DNA of 64,000 nt from positions 1-64,000 of the forward strand of contig NZ_JACGVC010000033.1 in assembly GCF_014077005.1 (NCBI RefSeq), written 5' to 3'. Source of the DNA: Colwellia sp. MB3u-45 (GTDB lineage: Bacteria; Pseudomonadota; Gammaproteobacteria; Enterobacterales; Alteromonadaceae). The notes under the pieces are model-generated. The model did no database searches, was not told the origin of the DNA, and saw only the letters and a list, made by a program, of their open reading frames with translations. The position numbers and the translations under genes were made by a program. Below, one piece after another: positions 62,680 to 64,000 of the stretch. Each line of letters begins with the position of its first letter. Within the stretch, counting starts at the first letter, position 1.

Positions 62680-63807
62680 ATGTTCAACAAACTATTAAGT
62701 CAATTATTTCAAAAAACTGAAAGTAGTACCCCCAATGTATATTTTTTCGAAGAAAGCAGACAAGATGTTGATTCAGAAAAAGAAGTTGAAAATCAGCAGG
62801 CTAATAAAAATCGTAATATAAACAATAATACAAACCACGATGGACTGATGTTTTACTCATTTGAAGATGAATATCAACAAAATTTTTATGACTACCTATT
62901 AGGCGAATCTAACCAGGTAGAGTCACCAAATGACCATGAACTATCGCAACTTATATCATCAAAAATACAAGGTTTATTGAAAAATCCAAAATTGATTTTA
63001 GATGTATTACCTATATTACCCTTATCTTTAACAAAAATTATTCAGCAGATAAATAACCAAGACTTTGATACTGAAGCTTTAATCCAATTAATTCAGCAAG
63101 AGCCTGCCATTGCCGCAAAGGTTATTGAGCTAGCTAATTCGGTTTATTATAATCGTAACAATAAAGAGATCACGGATCTTAAATCTGCTTTTTTGCTGTT
63201 AGGTGCCAACGGTTTATCAGAAGGCGTTATTAACGGCTTTGTTAATAAGCTAGTACCAAATTCAACTATTTACTTTAGACAATATGGTCAGAAAATATGG
63301 CAACATAGCTTATCTACCGGCATAACAGCAAAAGCACTGGTTGCTAAATCGTCCATAAAAGCTAGTGCAGCTCAAGCTTACTTTATCGGTTTAATTTGTA
63401 ATTTAGGCGACCTTGTCATTTATCAGTTACTCACTGATGCGTTTGCTATTGTTCATCCAGATTGTCAGCCAAACTCTACCTTATTTAAAAATTTGATGGC
63501 TAAAGAATCAAAGAAATTGACTTATTTTATTGCTAAACATTGGAATTTTCCTGATTCAATATTAGACGCATTAGCCTTACAAGCAAAAGTTAAACGCGCA
63601 GCATTATTACCAACATTGCACCATAAAATGCCCCTAGCCTGTTATGTTTATGAAGCAAAAATCATTAGCCAACTTGAGCTAAGACTCGCGCATAGCGCCA
63701 TTGATGATGAATATATTAAAGAAGTGTCAACCTCATTACTTTTCACGGAAGAAGCCAATAATCAGTTGCAGCAAGTATTAGCCGATAAGCAGTTAGAGAA
63801 AACTTAA
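62680..63807 (+). CDS. HDOD domain protein
   Basis: A 375-residue protein from the ATG at 62680; an in-frame GTG 15 bp earlier would add five residues. The first 95 residues are acidic and Asn-rich without a known domain. The HDOD domain spans about 110-320: ILPLSLTKIIQQINNQDFDT, IQQEPAIAAKVIELANSVYY, DLKSAFLLLGANGLSEGVI, then IWQHSLSTG and AYFIGLICNLGDLVIY. HDOD domains resemble HD phosphohydrolases without the metal site and occur in signalling proteins. There is no output domain, so it may work by protein contacts. The last 190 bp of the window hold no further gene. Confidence 0.88.
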   Translation: MFNKLLSQLFQKTESSTPNVYFFEESRQDVDSEKEVENQQANKNRNINNNTNHDGLMFYSFEDEYQQNFYDYLLGESNQVESPNDHELSQLISSKIQGLLKNPKLILDVLPILPLSLTKIIQQINNQDFDTEALIQLIQQEPAIAAKVIELANSVYYNRNNKEITDLKSAFLLLGANGLSEGVINGFVNKLVPNSTIYFRQYGQKIWQHSLSTGITAKALVAKSSIKASAAQAYFIGLICNLGDLVIYQLLTDAFAIVHPDCQPNSTLFKNLMAKESKKLTYFIAKHWNFPDSILDALALQAKVKRAALLPTLHHKMPLACYVYEAKIISQLELRLAHSAIDDEYIKEVSTSLLFTEEANNQLQQVLADKQLEKT

Positions 63808-64000
63808 CATAATAGCCGTTATTTATTTTTACTGAGCTCATGGCATTGTTAAGGTAAGTAATACATCCTAAAAATTCATACCGACGATAACATCAGCACA
63901 AGTATATTATTCGCTCAACTCCATCGAAATATTATGTACTGCTGCACATTTTTGGTCACTATTCAGTGCCTATATAATGACCATAAATATGCAGCCGTAG

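Overview
The window looks like chromosomal DNA of an AT-rich, psychrophile-type marine gammaproteobacterium of the Alteromonadales, most like Colwellia. The basis is the protein sequences (GlnS, HrpA, RlmKL, RecBCD, Uup, MltC, MiaE, IlvIH of gammaproteobacterial type), the gene order rlmKL-(glutaredoxin-like)-uup, the initiator tRNA genes, and the DUF3466, DUF2986, DUF5062 and DUF4136 families common in that group. There is no prophage, intact insertion sequence, CRISPR array, rRNA operon or obvious defence island. It is mostly core genome, broken up by unusual intergenic repeat arrays.

Layout. 1-733: repeat array downstream of glnS. 734-5622: glnS, an alpha/beta hydrolase, a TonB-domain protein, a glyoxalase remnant and a DUF4136 lipoprotein. 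6137-8628: acetolactate synthase operon ilvIH, with its own promoter, a Leu/Val/Ile-rich leader peptide and an attenuator. 8991-15071: minus-strand operon rlmKL, glutaredoxin-like gene, uup, DUF3466 secreted protein. 15429-15642: two tandem initiator tRNA genes. 15968-17403: moaCDE and a DUF1653 gene. 18273-22280: Sel1-repeat membrane protein, quinone oxidoreductase, acylphosphatase, rlmI, PilZ protein. 22363-26349: hrpA. 27630-31313: uncharacterised gene, creA-like gene, isoaspartyl peptidase, crotonase. 32001-43307: small DUF genes and the overlapping recC-recB-recD operon. 44409-47109: zinc-ribbon membrane protein, oxidoreductase, RlmI-like methyltransferase. 48107-49910: mltC and a DUF2007 protein. 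50463-53776: Gld-type ABC exporter operon. 53839-58217: moxR-DUF58-transglutaminase operon, convergent with the exporter. 58661-63807: AstE/AspA-like hydrolase, glycosyltransferase-like protein, miaE and an HDOD protein.

Functional themes are translation and RNA modification (GlnS, RlmKL, RlmI, an RlmI-like enzyme, MiaE, Uup, HrpA, initiator tRNA), recombinational repair (RecBCD), branched-chain amino acid synthesis, molybdopterin synthesis and envelope maintenance.

Two things deserve most attention. First, a family of paired palindromic repeats fills seven intergenic arrays, roughly 4 kb in all. Its two inverted palindromes keep their own short hairpins through compensatory changes, copies within an array are more alike than copies between arrays, and every array lies beside at least one gene 3' end. 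Second, the ilvIH leader can be read almost completely as a classical ribosome-mediated attenuator. A smaller cross-cutting signal is in-frame micro-repeat expansion (9, 12, 15 or 18 bp units) in RecB, RecC, the transglutaminase, the DUF58 protein and the CreA-like protein.
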